A stretch of 64,000 nucleotides of DNA from Anaspis maculata (lineage: Eukaryota; Arthropoda; Insecta; Coleoptera; Scraptiidae), in contig OX421965.1 in assembly GCA_949128115.1 (NCBI GenBank), positions 51,761,257 to 51,825,256 on the forward strand. The letters are read 5' to 3'. Below are positions 34,475-44,469 of the stretch, one piece after another; position 1 is the first letter of the stretch; each line of letters starts with the position of its first letter. Below the pieces are notes generated by a model. It saw only the letters and a list, made by a program, of their open reading frames with translations. It had not been told where the DNA came from and did not search any database. Both the position numbers and the translations under genes were made by a program.

Positions 34475-34640
34475 TGAAAGTGAATTATACCATCACCAAC
34501 TCTTATTTTGTTTTTAAACTCCTCCAAGAACCTGGCTCTGTCCGAGCCCCTCCCAAAAACTACCGCAACCGACTTGCTAGAATTGAATTTGAGGCAGTGC
34601 TTTTTAGCAAAATCTGATAAGTTGACTAGGATCACTTTGA
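34475..34640 (-). pseudogene. LINE reverse transcriptase fragment
   Basis: The minus-strand frame reads LSDFAKKHCLKFNSSKS, then AVVFGRG. This resembles the region after the catalytic YADD box of non-LTR reverse transcriptases, where a pattern like L-FA--N-L-FN--KS is common. About 50 residues survive. The frame runs into the hairpin MITE downstream and into stops upstream. The clade cannot be told from this length. Confidence 0.45.
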
Positions 34641-34688
34641 ATCACTTTAAAGAAAACTTTACCTGGAATTCTGAAATTTCCAAATCCT

Positions 34689-34942
34689 CAGTACAGAAAT
34701 CAGAGCAATAACACCAGCTGTGTTTTTTTGGACCAATAACAGGAAGTAATGTTCAATAAAAGTGGGTTGAAAATGTCCTTAGGGAACCTAGAGGTCCTTG
34801 AAAGGGTAACTTGCCGAGATAAAATTAATCGCGCTCTAGGTTCCCTAGAGAGCATTTTCAACCCATTTTTGTGGGAACGTTTCTTCCTGTTTTTGGTCCA
34901 AGAAGACACAGTTGATGTTATTGCACTGATTACTACGCAACA
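34689..34942. mobile_element. Foldback MITE of about 250 bp
   Basis: Left blocks GCAATAACACCAGCTGTG, TTTTTGGACCAATAACAGGA and TTAGGGAACCTAGAG are mirrored as CTCTAGGTTCCCTAG, CCTGTTTTTGGTCCAAG and CAGTTGATGTTATTGC. The turn is near 34818. It adjoins the larger foldback that starts at 34945. Confidence 0.65.
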
Positions 34943-34944
34943 CT

Positions 34945-37900
34945 CAAAGCGTCGTTCTCGAAAATTTTGCCCTTTTTGAATTTGATGTAACTTTGGATTG
35001 CAACTAACAAATTGAATTCTGTTTGGAGTATTTTTCAGCACATTTCTTCAGCTATCAGTCCGTTGTTTTTCAAAACATCAGATATTTCACATGAAGTTTG
35101 TACAGGGTGTTAAGTAAACCAGTGCAAATTTTCTAAACCGTCAAGAAGCTCCAGTTTAAAAAATAATTTCTTTTCCATGAATTTTGACCACAGAGATACC
35201 GAGCTAGGCCTTGAAGTACGGGATGGTGTTCGAATTTTTCACTTATCTCCTTCATTTACAGGGTAAATACAAAAAATCATCTTTTTGGTTTAGCAGTGAT
35301 AACTTCTTTCCTCGTCAACCGATTTTGAAAATTTGCAGCTCATATTGAAGCTGAAACTTTAGGTAAAAAGACCTGAGGATCAGAAATGACTCGAGACAAA
35401 CAGTCAGAGCTAAAAGTTCCATAAAAAGTGGCCCAAATCTGAAACGCCGTCGACAGCCTGTTTGAGAGAAGGATTTGGTGAAGAAAACCGTTTCTTTCGG
35501 AGAAATAATTTATTCTGAGAAAGTTAGGTTTTTCTTGCTTGTCCTAGCCAAGAATTGTAAGTGAAGGAATCTAATTAGTCCAGTCGACAGGTTGGAAAAA
35601 GTGGGGCTAGGTGGAAAAAGGTCGGAAGTTGATGAAACTTTGGGATGTTGTTCAGGGATGGTTAATTAACGTTTTCTCAAGTTTTGGACCTCGAGGACCC
35701 TGTGCGAAAAAAGGAGGGGGGGAAATACTACAAAATTTTCTACTCTTCTTCGGTTTTTCCTCGATAACGTTTTTCACTTACGTCCTTGGGCAAAGCATCC
35801 TGGTACTTTTTTGTAGAACGCTAAATTTCCTACAATTTTGTCCATCCAAACATGTTTCTATGTTGACTCGTTACCGAGATATCGCGCTTCAAAAAAAGAT
35901 CATTTTTAAAATTTTGCAAAAAAATCCAGAATATCACCTTATTTCTTCTGTTATGCCCGAATTATGATGGAAAGTTGTTGTAATTATGGCTCCTGGTCAC
36001 AATGACCAACTTTGGACGGAGGATACTTGTTACACAAAGTGGTGTGAAACAAAACTCTCGCAACCACATTCGAGATGCTGTGCTCTACGTACCTACATCA
36101 ATTACATGCAAGACACTTTGGGAGCAATGTGATTGTTGCATTTGATGGATAAGGATACCCCACTAATGCTGGCTACTAAAGCACCAAAGCCGTAGAACGA
36201 GCTCGCCGTTTTTCATTACAATCAGCAACCAAAGTCCTGTTTTTCTCATCTACCATGTTGACCATAGCACAAGAAAAGTTCGTGGCAAACGATCACAATT
36301 AGAGCGCATCAATTTCGATGTTGATGTTGATGACACGAATGGCGAATGCTAGTATCGAAGTGAAGTAGGCATATGAGGGCGCAAACGTGATGATCGTCAA
36401 CACCGCCATCTTATCTATGACCACCATATCCAAGGCCAGCGAATTCTACAGCGTCATCATTACTTACTGTTGAAGATGTGGACATATTTATTCTGCTATT
36501 GACAGCATTAGGTACGTCCACAAAGAACATCTGTCTTCAGAAAAATGGAATGGGCAGTGGTCCCAGTGTCCTCTACTCGGCAAGCTCTTGCTCCTCCCCC
36601 CCCCCCCAAGTACATACTTTTCCTCTACGTAGTGAGTGGTTGTGATAAACACCGTATGGATTGGGAGGAAAGAAAATTTGCAGCACTACATGAAGAATAC
36701 CTCCCTCTCTGCAGCAGCGGCTCCGTTTTTCACACCAAACGCCTCTTCTCAGCAGATCAACGACTCTGGAGGAAAGTTCCTGGTAGCGTTTATGTTTACA
36801 GTTTACAACCTCGACGACTTACGATACCGATTATTAACACGATCAGTGACAAAAGCTAAATTGCAACTAGCCCGCCTACCACCAACAAGGGACGCTACCA
36901 AGTACCACCTCCTCTGCACTTACCAGCAACTACAGGCGTGGTTAGGCAATGAACTTCTCCCATCAGTTTGGGGCTGGAGCCTAACCAGGCGAGGGGTACC
37001 TACTACCAATCCCCATAACCAGAAATTCTGCGCCGGATGACATCCACCAGATTGTTTTCTGCAAGTGCAGAAAGAGGAGGGGGTCCAAAGATGGTGATTG
37101 TAACCAGAAATCATAATTACAACAAAATTTCATCATAATTCAGGTATAACAGAAGAAGTAAGGTGGGATTCTGCATTTTTGCAAATTTTAAAAAATGACT
37201 TTTTTTCGAAGCATCATATCTCGATAACGAATTGACATACAAACATATTTAAAGAATCAAAATATAGGAAATTTAACACTCTACAAAAAAGTATCGGGAT
37301 GTTTTGCCGCAGGACGTCAGGGAAAAATGTTATTGAGGAAAAACCGAAGGAAGGTCGAAAATTCTGAAGTTTTTCCCCCCCTCCTTTTTTTGCACAGGGT
37401 CCTCGAGGTCCAAAACTTGGGAAAATGTTAATCAACCATCTCTGAACAACATTCCAAAGTTTCATTAACTTCCGACCTTTTTCTATCTGAAACTACCTGT
37501 CGACTGGACTAAATTACAAATTCATGTTTGAGAAGGAAAAACAGTCCCTTGATCACCTAAAAATGGTCGTAACCAACACTACAAAAATCAAAACAATGAG
37601 TAATAGACAAACCAGTTCAAGTAATTCATTGTTTTGATTTTCGTAGTGATGGTTACTATCAATATCAGATGAACAAGGGGCCGTTTTTTCTTCTTGAACA
37701 TGCAGTTGTAATTGGATTCCTTCACCTACAATTCTTGACTAGGACAAGCAAAAGAAACCTTCACGTATTCAGAATAAATGATTTCTCCGAAAGAGACATG
37801 ACTTTTACCAAACCCTTCTACCAACCGGACTGTCGACGGCGTTTCAGATTTGAGCCACCTTTAATGGAACTCCTAACTCTGACTGTTTGTCTCAAACCAG

Positions 37901-38352
37901 TTCTGATTCTAAGATCTTTTTACCTAAAGCTTCATCTTCAATATAAGCTGCGAATTTTCAAAATCGGTCAACGACGAAAGAAGTTGTCGTTGCACAGCCA
38001 GAAAGATGATTTTTTGAGTTCACCCTGTAAATAAAAGTGATAAGCGGAAAATTCAAACACCATCCTGTACTTCAAGGCCTACCTCGGCATCTTTGTGGTT
38101 AAAATTCAAGAAAAGGAAGTTCTTTTTTGAACGGGAGCTTCTTGACGGTTCAGAAATTTTGCACTGCCTTATTGAACACCCTGTAGAAACCTTATATGGA
38201 AGACCTAGTGTCTTGCAAAACCATGGATTGATAGCTAAAGAATTAGGTCAGCAAACACTCCAAAAAGAATGCAAATGTATTGTAGCAGTCCAAAGTTACA
38301 TCAAATTCAAAAAAGGCAAAATTTTCGAGAACGACGCTTTGACTGTTGCATA
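34945..38352. mobile_element. Large foldback element (3.4 kb) with a coding-derived loop
   Basis: Arms of about 1 kb (34945-35960 and 37130-38352) start GCAACACTCAAAGCGTCGTT and end with the approximate complement (ACGACGCTTTGACTGTTGC). Other arm blocks are AAGAAGCTCC, GTCGACAGCCTGTTTG, GACCTCGAGGACCCTGTG and TTTACAGGGT. The loop (35960-37130) holds a degenerate protein-coding stretch annotated separately. Fragments of the arm family occur at 10845-10970 and 28400-29140. Target duplications are unclear. Frames in the arms are repeat shadows. Confidence 0.7.
35990..37115 (+). pseudogene. Degenerate transposon-type ORF ending in a Cys-rich CXC-like motif
   Basis: Read across several frames and stops, the loop of the foldback encodes recognisable pieces. 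At about 36466-36540 a frame gives EDVDIFILLLTALGTSTKN. At 36636-37040 a longer frame gives AFMFTVYNLDDLRYRLLTRS, then PPTRDATKYHL, YQQLQAWLGN and WGWSLTRRG. At about 37040-37110, in another frame, it gives IVFCKCRKRRG followed by a late Cys. From memory, uncharacterised ORFs repeated in aphid, Hydra and other genomes show the same order: an acidic DVD block, a LPPT---QHS---Y-Q-Q-WLG block, a W-W-------P block and a final C-C-K--C tail. I therefore read it as a decayed copy of that multicopy gene, captured by or originally part of the foldback. It is not functional. Confidence 0.5.
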
Positions 38353-38990
38353 GTGTGTAGTACAAGTGGACTTTTTTTCTATAAAAGCTCTGATTCTCCA
38401 GATTTTCTTCAAGAGACTCGGAAAAATTCATGGACAAAAAAATGGGGCTAGATTCATCCCCCTTCCCTCCTTTTTGGACGTTCCTGATGAAATGTGGGAA
38501 TCTTTTTTCACAGCATTACCTCAGGCTTATAACATGTAGTGATCAAACCAAATTTTGTCATTTTATCTTTGGAAGTTTTGGAGAAATTTGCAAAAAACCA
38601 TCATCAGGTTTCCCCCTTCAAGGGGGTCTAGTTCTTTTAGGGGGCATTATTCGACCCATGTTTATTGGAACTTTTCTTCCATTTTTTGACGTAGAATAAG
38701 CTGGTCGAATATTGCAGTCTAATTTCGTGACACCTGTATACTGTTGCTCATCATAAGAGTAAATAATGATAGAATCATGAAGAATCAATTGACATGCCTG
38801 AGAATAACTTCATTTAGGCACTATTAAAAATCTTTTCCTGGTGAGATTCTGGGTTGCATGAATAAAAAAAACCATTTGCTTTCACTTCACCTTTTACTCA
38901 GAGTTGCTAAAGAACATTTGCATAACAATTCCTTTTAAAAATGTAATGTAAAAGCAAAAAGACTTCTTTTAATCAGGCAACTTTTTGTCG
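38353..38990. other. Unassigned spacer, end of the SKP1 3' side
   Basis: No gene or element recognised. Confidence 0.35.
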
Positions 38991-39284
38991 TTTATTATGG
39001 TCATATCTGATAACATCAATAAAATATAAGTAATTATTTTACTAACTGCTTCATTAGTGATCCTCCCTAGACACTTTGAATCCACATAGGTGCTAAAAAA
39101 GGATAACTAATATGTCACATATCAATTTAATTACTAAAGTTAATACAGACAAGATAAACTGGAGAAAGGTCAAGCGAAATAATAAATTATATTAAAGGGT
39201 TACAACAGGTGAATTTGAAAACAATAAAATGTGGTGGCTTTGGCCAAACATTGACCGATTTCACTTGGGTCTGTTTGGCACAGT

Positions 39285-39773
39285 TCATTTTTCTTCACAC
39301 CATTCGTTCTCTTTACGAACCTGCTCCTCTTCGGATGCGGTGAAATCGTTTTTGATGTTGAACGTCTTGCGAATCTCTTCAGGAGCCTTTCCTTTGATCA
39401 TATTGGCTACGGTTTTGCAAGTGACATCTAACAATCCCTTGATGTCCAAGTAATTAGCAGCCAATATGAGTTCAAAAAGGGTTCCCTGGTCGACTTTCAG
39501 GAAGTCAGCGTCCCAGGATGAGATGTCGTCCGTCCGTTTTTCTTTGTTTTCGTCGTCTTCTGGCGGCGGGGGGTCATCCTTGTGGTAAGTAGACCACTGG
39601 ATGACCTTCTTTAAAATGGCAGAATTCACATTGGGCAAAGGCACAACTTCCTCCTCCTCTTCGTCCATTCCTAGATCCTCCAACATGGTTTTGATGGTCA
39701 CCGAGCACTTGGCGATTTCAACGTCCACTTCGAAGGTCTCGCCATCGGAGGAACGCAGCTTGATGTTGGGCAT
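39285..39773 (-). CDS. SKP1: SKP1, SCF ubiquitin-ligase adaptor
   Basis: SKP1 links cullin-1 to F-box proteins in SCF E3 ubiquitin ligases, in the cytosol and nucleus. The 162-residue frame is full length for the family and intact, with no intron in the coding part. It opens [17 protein letters not shown], the start of the BTB/POZ-like cullin-binding fold (about residues 2-70). It then has an acidic EEEEE loop near 38-42, [15 protein letters not shown], a PPPPED linker, and the WDADFL segment. The F-box-binding helices follow: [28 protein letters not shown] and the C-terminal NEWCEEK. A likely 5'UTR intron ends just before the ATG. AATAAA on the minus strand (38991-38996) is about 290 nt past the stop. 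No defect is visible. Paralogue number cannot be judged from one locus. Confidence 0.96.
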   Translation of the reverse strand: MPNIKLRSSDGETFEVDVEIAKCSVTIKTMLEDLGMDEEEEEVVPLPNVNSAILKKVIQWSTYHKDDPPPPEDDENKEKRTDDISSWDADFLKVDQGTLFELILAANYLDIKGLLDVTCKTVANMIKGKAPEEIRKTFNIKNDFTASEEEQVRKENEWCEEK

Positions 39774-39789
39774 TTTTGTGGTGGAATTT

Positions 39790-39862
39790 CTGGAAACTCA
39801 CTGCAGGGAACGCAATGAGTAATGTAAAGCCTGATCGTTTTGTTCTCGAATTTTCAGCTTAC
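39790..39862 (-). other. Probable 5'UTR intron of SKP1
   Basis: On the minus strand TTCCG|GTAAGC (donor at 39862-39861) and GAGTTTCCAG|AAATT (acceptor at 39791-39790) bound a 73-nt GT-AG intron, with the new exon reaching the SKP1 ATG 16 nt later. The length matches the 73-nt first intron of the carrier gene in this window. Inferred only from splice consensus. Confidence 0.5.
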
Positions 39863-40187
39863 CGGAATAGATTCAAGACGAAATGGAAAAGATCCTGAGA
39901 AAAAACAAACTTTTCCGATTCACGCCAAAAACAAGAATGGCGTCCTCGATTTTGACAGAACAGATGTCGACATCCTTGTCGGCTCCGCAAACAGGGATCC
40001 AACACTGAAACAAAAAAAATAACCAGATCGTGCGAAATGAAATACTGAAATGTTGGTTGCATAACTGGGAGGGCATTTTATGGGAATTGCATATTATTTC
40101 GTAACTTTATCCAATCCTATTGAACAATGCACGCATTATCACGCGCATACATGCCTGCATACTGCATATCTCAATCATACTTTCACA

Positions 40188-40339
40188 GTATGCGGTGAAA
40201 CTTTTGAGGTTAGAAAATCAGAAGAAATAGTTGGAAAAACCCGGCTCCGACAGCGGAATCGCCTTCTTTGGAGTGAAATCTATCTGTTAGAGTCTTTTTT
40301 CCCGAAATAAAAAAGAATTTTTGGCGTTTCACCGCATAC
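40188..40339. mobile_element. Short inverted-repeat MITE upstream of SKP1
   Basis: GTATGCGGTGAAAC (40188-40201) and its exact complement GTTTCACCGCATAC (40326-40339) bound about 150 bp without coding potential. It lies a few hundred bases upstream of SKP1 and could affect its promoter. Confidence 0.55.
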
Positions 40340-40725
40340 GGAACTGTTACCGCATAATATTCTACTCGCGGGTAATAGAGAGTTATTGCAGATGAAATAA
40401 GGGCAAGCAGTATTAAAAGCGGCACTATTTTGACGCCTACGCTTGCGCAGATTAGTGCGACAGTGCGACGTTAAATTTCCCTTAATAAGGATAATCCTGC
40501 CTTTATTTGTGCACTCTTTAGGTCGATTTTATTTATACTTTATTTTGACAAGTCCCAAAAATGGCCTTATTGTAAGTGTATTGTTGGTTGCCTATATTCC
40601 TCCAATTTTGAGCAAACTGCCCTTTCGTTATTAAATAGGGGGCTAATTTTTTGCAGATAGACTCCACAGGCCTTGCAGTACACGTGTGCAAAAAATCAGG
40701 GCCGTCGAAGGAGTCCTTGTGCCCC

Positions 40726-40770
40726 GCATGCAATTTGCATGCGGCATGCAATTTGCATGCGGCATGCGCT
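40726..40770. repeat. Tandem palindromes, 18-bp period
   Basis: GCATGCAATTTGCATGC occurs at 40726-40742 and again at 40744-40760, followed by a partial third copy (GCATGCGC). Each unit is itself almost a perfect palindrome and contains the octamer-like ATTTGCAT half-site. Confidence 0.75.
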
Positions 40771-40913
40771 TAGTGACACCCGTTAAAGGCGGGTATAAGT
40801 AGAGGGAGTAGCAAGTTTGCGATCAGCAATAACTCTAATTCTGCAACCAAAAATAAGATGAGCAGTATTTTATTAACGCCTCTTTTAATAGTGCCGTGCA
40901 GTAAAGGTGCGTT

Positions 40914-41071
40914 CAGTCAGCTTATTTAGCCGCAAGTTTTAATTTTAGTCGCAAGCGCAGAGACGCCCATTGGCTCTTATGAACCAGCCTCCTCAGAACA
41001 GCCAATGAGCGATGCAGCGCTTACGACTAAAATTAAAACTTGCGGCTAAATAAGCTGACTGAACGCACCTT
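40914..41071. mobile_element. 158-bp MITE with long terminal inverted repeats
   Basis: AAGGTGCGTTCAGTCAGC, then TTATTTAGCCGCAAGTTTTA, and more, are mirrored nearly exactly at the other end. The arms are about 53 bp each with a GCCCATTGGCT/AGCCAATGAGC inner pair. There is no coding potential and the target duplication is not clear. Confidence 0.8.
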
Positions 41072-41523
41072 GAAATGGCATTCTCTGCAATAACTCTCTA
41101 ATGACTATTACTCATTCGGATGCTTTACGACACTCGCCAAGACTCGTGTCGGCAAATTGCATCGTCATGAGTAAGAAGCAATCATTATACCCGCTTGTTG
41201 AATAATATACTATACCTATTACTTATCAGATATTCAAACACAAGATAACTGAGAATTTTCAATCAGAACGAATCACTGTTTATACTTTATGTAGGTACCT
41301 ACCTACTATTATAAGTATTAGGTAGGTACCTATACCTATATATTTATCCAAAAGTACCAATAAACGACAATAAATTATACCTATAACATGGAAGGCAGAG
41401 CCATACAGGATGGTCCAACTAAAACAGAACAGAGGGGCTTTTGGGCATTTCACCTCATTTTTTCCAAAATAGCTCGGACAGGGTCGGTTTTTATATCGCG
41501 AGGGGGACATTTCAAACATACAT
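41072..41523. other. Spacer with GTAGGTACC palindromic clusters
   Basis: At 41290-41345 GTAGGTACCTACCTAC and TAGGTAGGTACCTATACC form overlapping palindromes. The remainder has no recognised feature. Confidence 0.4.
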
Positions 41524-43010
41524 TGCACAGTGGGCCGATAGCTCAGATTAGCGTGGCGAAATTCCCGGCATTTCTGGGTGTTTGGGGGTAGAGGTTCGAA
41601 TCCCACCACGGGTATTCTTCTTTTATCTTTTTTTTGGAAGATTTTTTTGGAGGTATTATTATTTATTCTTAATGTACTCATCATAACTTATACACTGCTC
41701 AAATTTCACTCGATCATCGTAAAGAATTGAAAAAATATAGCAAGAATAATGAGTAATGCAACTTTTCTTGAAAAATTCATATTTCCCAAAACCGCAAGTA
41801 GATGCAAATGGGAATGGCAACATAAGGAAGAAGAACCTTTCTCTCATATAAAGTGGCTGTTCACTTTGTGTTTCTTTTTGTTTTTCATGTGATTTATTTT
41901 TCTTTCCAAAGGTGTGGATCTAATCTCAGTCTCTGCAACTTTTTCCTTTTTCTTTTCTTTTGAAGGTAACTGAAGAGTTATTTCAACTTATTCCCAAAGT
42001 AATCATCATAGTCCATAAACTTCCCTAGTTTCACTCGATTATCAATGATCAAAAAAAAAATACAGCAACTTGAACAAATACAACAATGCATTGGAACACA
42101 ACTTTGGAAAAATGAATAAATCACATAAAAAACAAAAAGAAACACAAAGTGAACAGCCATTTTATATAGAAGAAAAGTTCTTATTTCTAATGATGCGATT
42201 CCCATTTGCATCTACTTGCGGTTTTGAATCATGGTTTTATCATGAAGAATAAAAAAATACAGCAAGAATAATGAGTAATGCAACTTTTCTTGAAAAATTC
42301 ATTTTTCCCAAAACCGCAAGTAGACGCAAATGAGAATGGCATCATTAGAAAGAAGAACCTCACTTCTATATAAAGTGGCTGTTCACTTTGTGTTTCTTTT
42401 TGTTCTTCATGTGATTTATTTATTTTTTTAAAGTTGTGTTATAATGCATTGTTGTATTTGTTAAAGTTGCTGTATCTTTTTATGATCATTGATAATTAGG
42501 TGAAGCTAGGGAAGTTCATGGACTATGATGATTACTTTAAGAATAAGTTGAAATAACTCCTCAGTTACCTTCAAAAGAAAAGAAAAAGAAAAAAGTTGCA
42601 GGGACTGAGATTAGAACCACAGCTTTGGAAAGAAAAATAAATCACATGAGAAACAAAAAGAAACACAAAGTGAACAGCCACTTTATATGGGAGAAAGGTT
42701 CTTCTTCCTTATGTTACCATTCCCATTTGCATCTACTTGCGGTTTTGGGAGATATGAGTTTTTCAAGAAAAGTTGCATTACTCATTATTCTTGCTATATT
42801 TTTTCAATTCTTTACGATAATCGAGTGAAATTTGAGCAGTGTATAAGTTATGATGAGTACTTTAAGAATAAATAATAATATCTCCAAAAAAATCTTCCAG
42901 AAAAAAGATAAAAGAAAAATACCCGTAGTGGGATTCGAACCTCTACCCCCAAACACCCAGTAATGCCGGGTATTTCGCCACGCTAAACTGAGCTATCGGC
43001 CCACTGTGCA
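41524..43010. mobile_element. Foldback element capped by tRNA-like sequences at both ends
   Basis: Ends TGCACAGTGGGCCGATAGCT and its complement. Inside each end are pol III-like boxes: an A-box-like TAGCTCAGATTAGCGTGG starting at 41539 and a B box GGTTCGAATCC at 41593-41603, mirrored at 42988-42995 and 42931-42941. The acceptor and T stems do not pair well, so these are tRNA-derived heads and not tRNA genes. Arms of about 590 bp share AAGTGGCTGTTCACTTTGTG, AACCGCAAGTAGATGCAAAT and AATAATGAGTAATGC blocks. The centre (42120-42420) holds yet another inverted copy of the same blocks. It may have formed from two SINEs in opposite orientation. Confidence 0.65.
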
Positions 43011-43274
43011 TTGGCAAGTTTCTATCTTTAGCTAACAAATTCCTAACCTCTTAATTCTCTTCAGTACAGTCAACGTCATCCTGCACCAGCATGGATGAGA
43101 GAAAATTTTATATGTAAAAAGTGCCACTCAACTTCACCCCTTCACTCTCCCACCCAAACTTCAAAATCTAAAATGACACTATACCCACTTTGTTGATATA
43201 TCAAATTGAATAAAATTGAACTATTTTCCTGAAAAGAATATTTTCAAAATTTTCAAAACTCCCCCTCTCCTCCT
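43011..43274. other. Unassigned spacer
   Basis: Nothing recognisable. Confidence 0.35.
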
Positions 43275-43468
43275 GAAATACCGTATGTTCGTTAAAATCA
43301 TGAATTAGGGCAAGCTATGGTATTAAAAACGTATGTCGTGAATTCATCGATAATCACTCAAATTTGATGTAAACATGATGAGCCGTTGTCATGGAATACA
43401 TTTTGGACATACGTTTCGAAGTTCACAGCCTGCCCTAATTCATGATTTTAACGAACATACGGTATTTC
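43275..43468. mobile_element. MITE with 38-bp perfect terminal inverted repeats
   Basis: Positions 43275-43312 and 43431-43468 are exact reverse complements (starting GAAATACCGTATGTTCG). An inner pair, ACGTATGTC and GACATACGT, is also present. Arms without a single difference suggest a recent insertion or conversion between arms. Confidence 0.8.
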
Positions 43469-43562
43469 GAATGTTCAATTTATTATTGGGGAAGGGTTGA
43501 AATTTTTTTGAGTTTTCAATCTAACAGTGCTATATTCGTTTAGTTTTTAGTATACCTACATA

Positions 43563-43984
43563 CAGACTGTCCGTTTTTCGAGGCTAAGCATGGGTATCTC
43601 GCTTATTATCTTCAGAGATACAGAGTCAGTTAAATTAGAAAAAAGTTGCGAATTTTCATGACGATCAATGATCCAAAACGATATTTGACTTGTTAGTTTT
43701 AGTTTTCGAGATATTGAGAAAGAACAGAAATTTGTAATTTTTGTTTTTATTTTTTATTTGAAAAATGGTTGAAGGTAGCCTTTTTTAATTAAGAGTATCA
43801 AGACATTGTGGAGGCACTTTTCCAAGGGGAATTCAATGTTGCCAGAATCTTCATTCTAGCTTTCAAAACAACCGAGATATATGACATTCAACTTTTTTTC
43901 TCTTATGGGCGCCATATTGGATTTTGACTTTGTATCTCTCAAGATAAGCAAGATGTATGCTTAGCCTCAAAAAACGGACACCTG
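43563..43984. mobile_element. TA-target element with CGGACA-type ends, copy 1
   Basis: The ends CAGACTGTCCGTTTTTCGAG and (reverse-complemented) CAGGTGTCCGTTTTTTGAGG pair, followed by GCTAAGCAT and a TATCTC block on both sides. TA is outside both ends (43561-43562 and 43985-43986). The interior includes GGGCGCCATATTGG. A copy in the opposite orientation is at 63073-63444. Confidence 0.65.
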
Positions 43985-44260
43985 TATTTGTGACGTCACA
44001 AATATATTTTGAAAACATGCATTACGGTTACAGTTTTGGGAATCCCTAGAAGAAAGAAATTTCCTTTGCACTTGGGGGGTGTTCATTTGAAAGCGGCAGC
44101 CGTATGTTTACCGCCACAAAGCGCTGCGTAAGGGTCGATGGTGGCGGATGAATAATTATTTGCGGTCGCATTGCTATCAGAGATACTACAGATTGGAAAA
44201 GTCAGGTGACATTTCGACCCTACGAAACTATTCCATGCATGAGAGTCCCACTACTGGCTT

Positions 44261-44469
44261 ATAGGCCATCCACAATGATGTTAATATTAACGTGATGTTA
44301 TCGGCAATGGTAATGTTAGCATTCAAAGCAACGAGTTTCAAATGGTGACGTTCACAATCATGTTAGTAGCAATGGTAATCATTACCATTGAAACTCGTTG
44401 CTTTGAATGCTAACATTACCATTGCCAATAACATTACGTTAACATTTAACATCATTGTGGGTGGCCTAT
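44261..44469. mobile_element. 209-bp foldback MITE
   Basis: ATAGGCCATCCACAATGATG at the left and CATCATTGTGGGTGGCCTAT at the right pair, followed by ATGTTAGCATTCAAAGCAAC with its complement. It folds almost end to end with a small loop near 44360. Confidence 0.8.

Noticed and set aside
41539..41620. tRNA gene
   Set aside because: A and B boxes are present, but the acceptor and T stems do not pair, and a mirrored copy exists at 42920-43000. It is a tRNA-derived repeat end.
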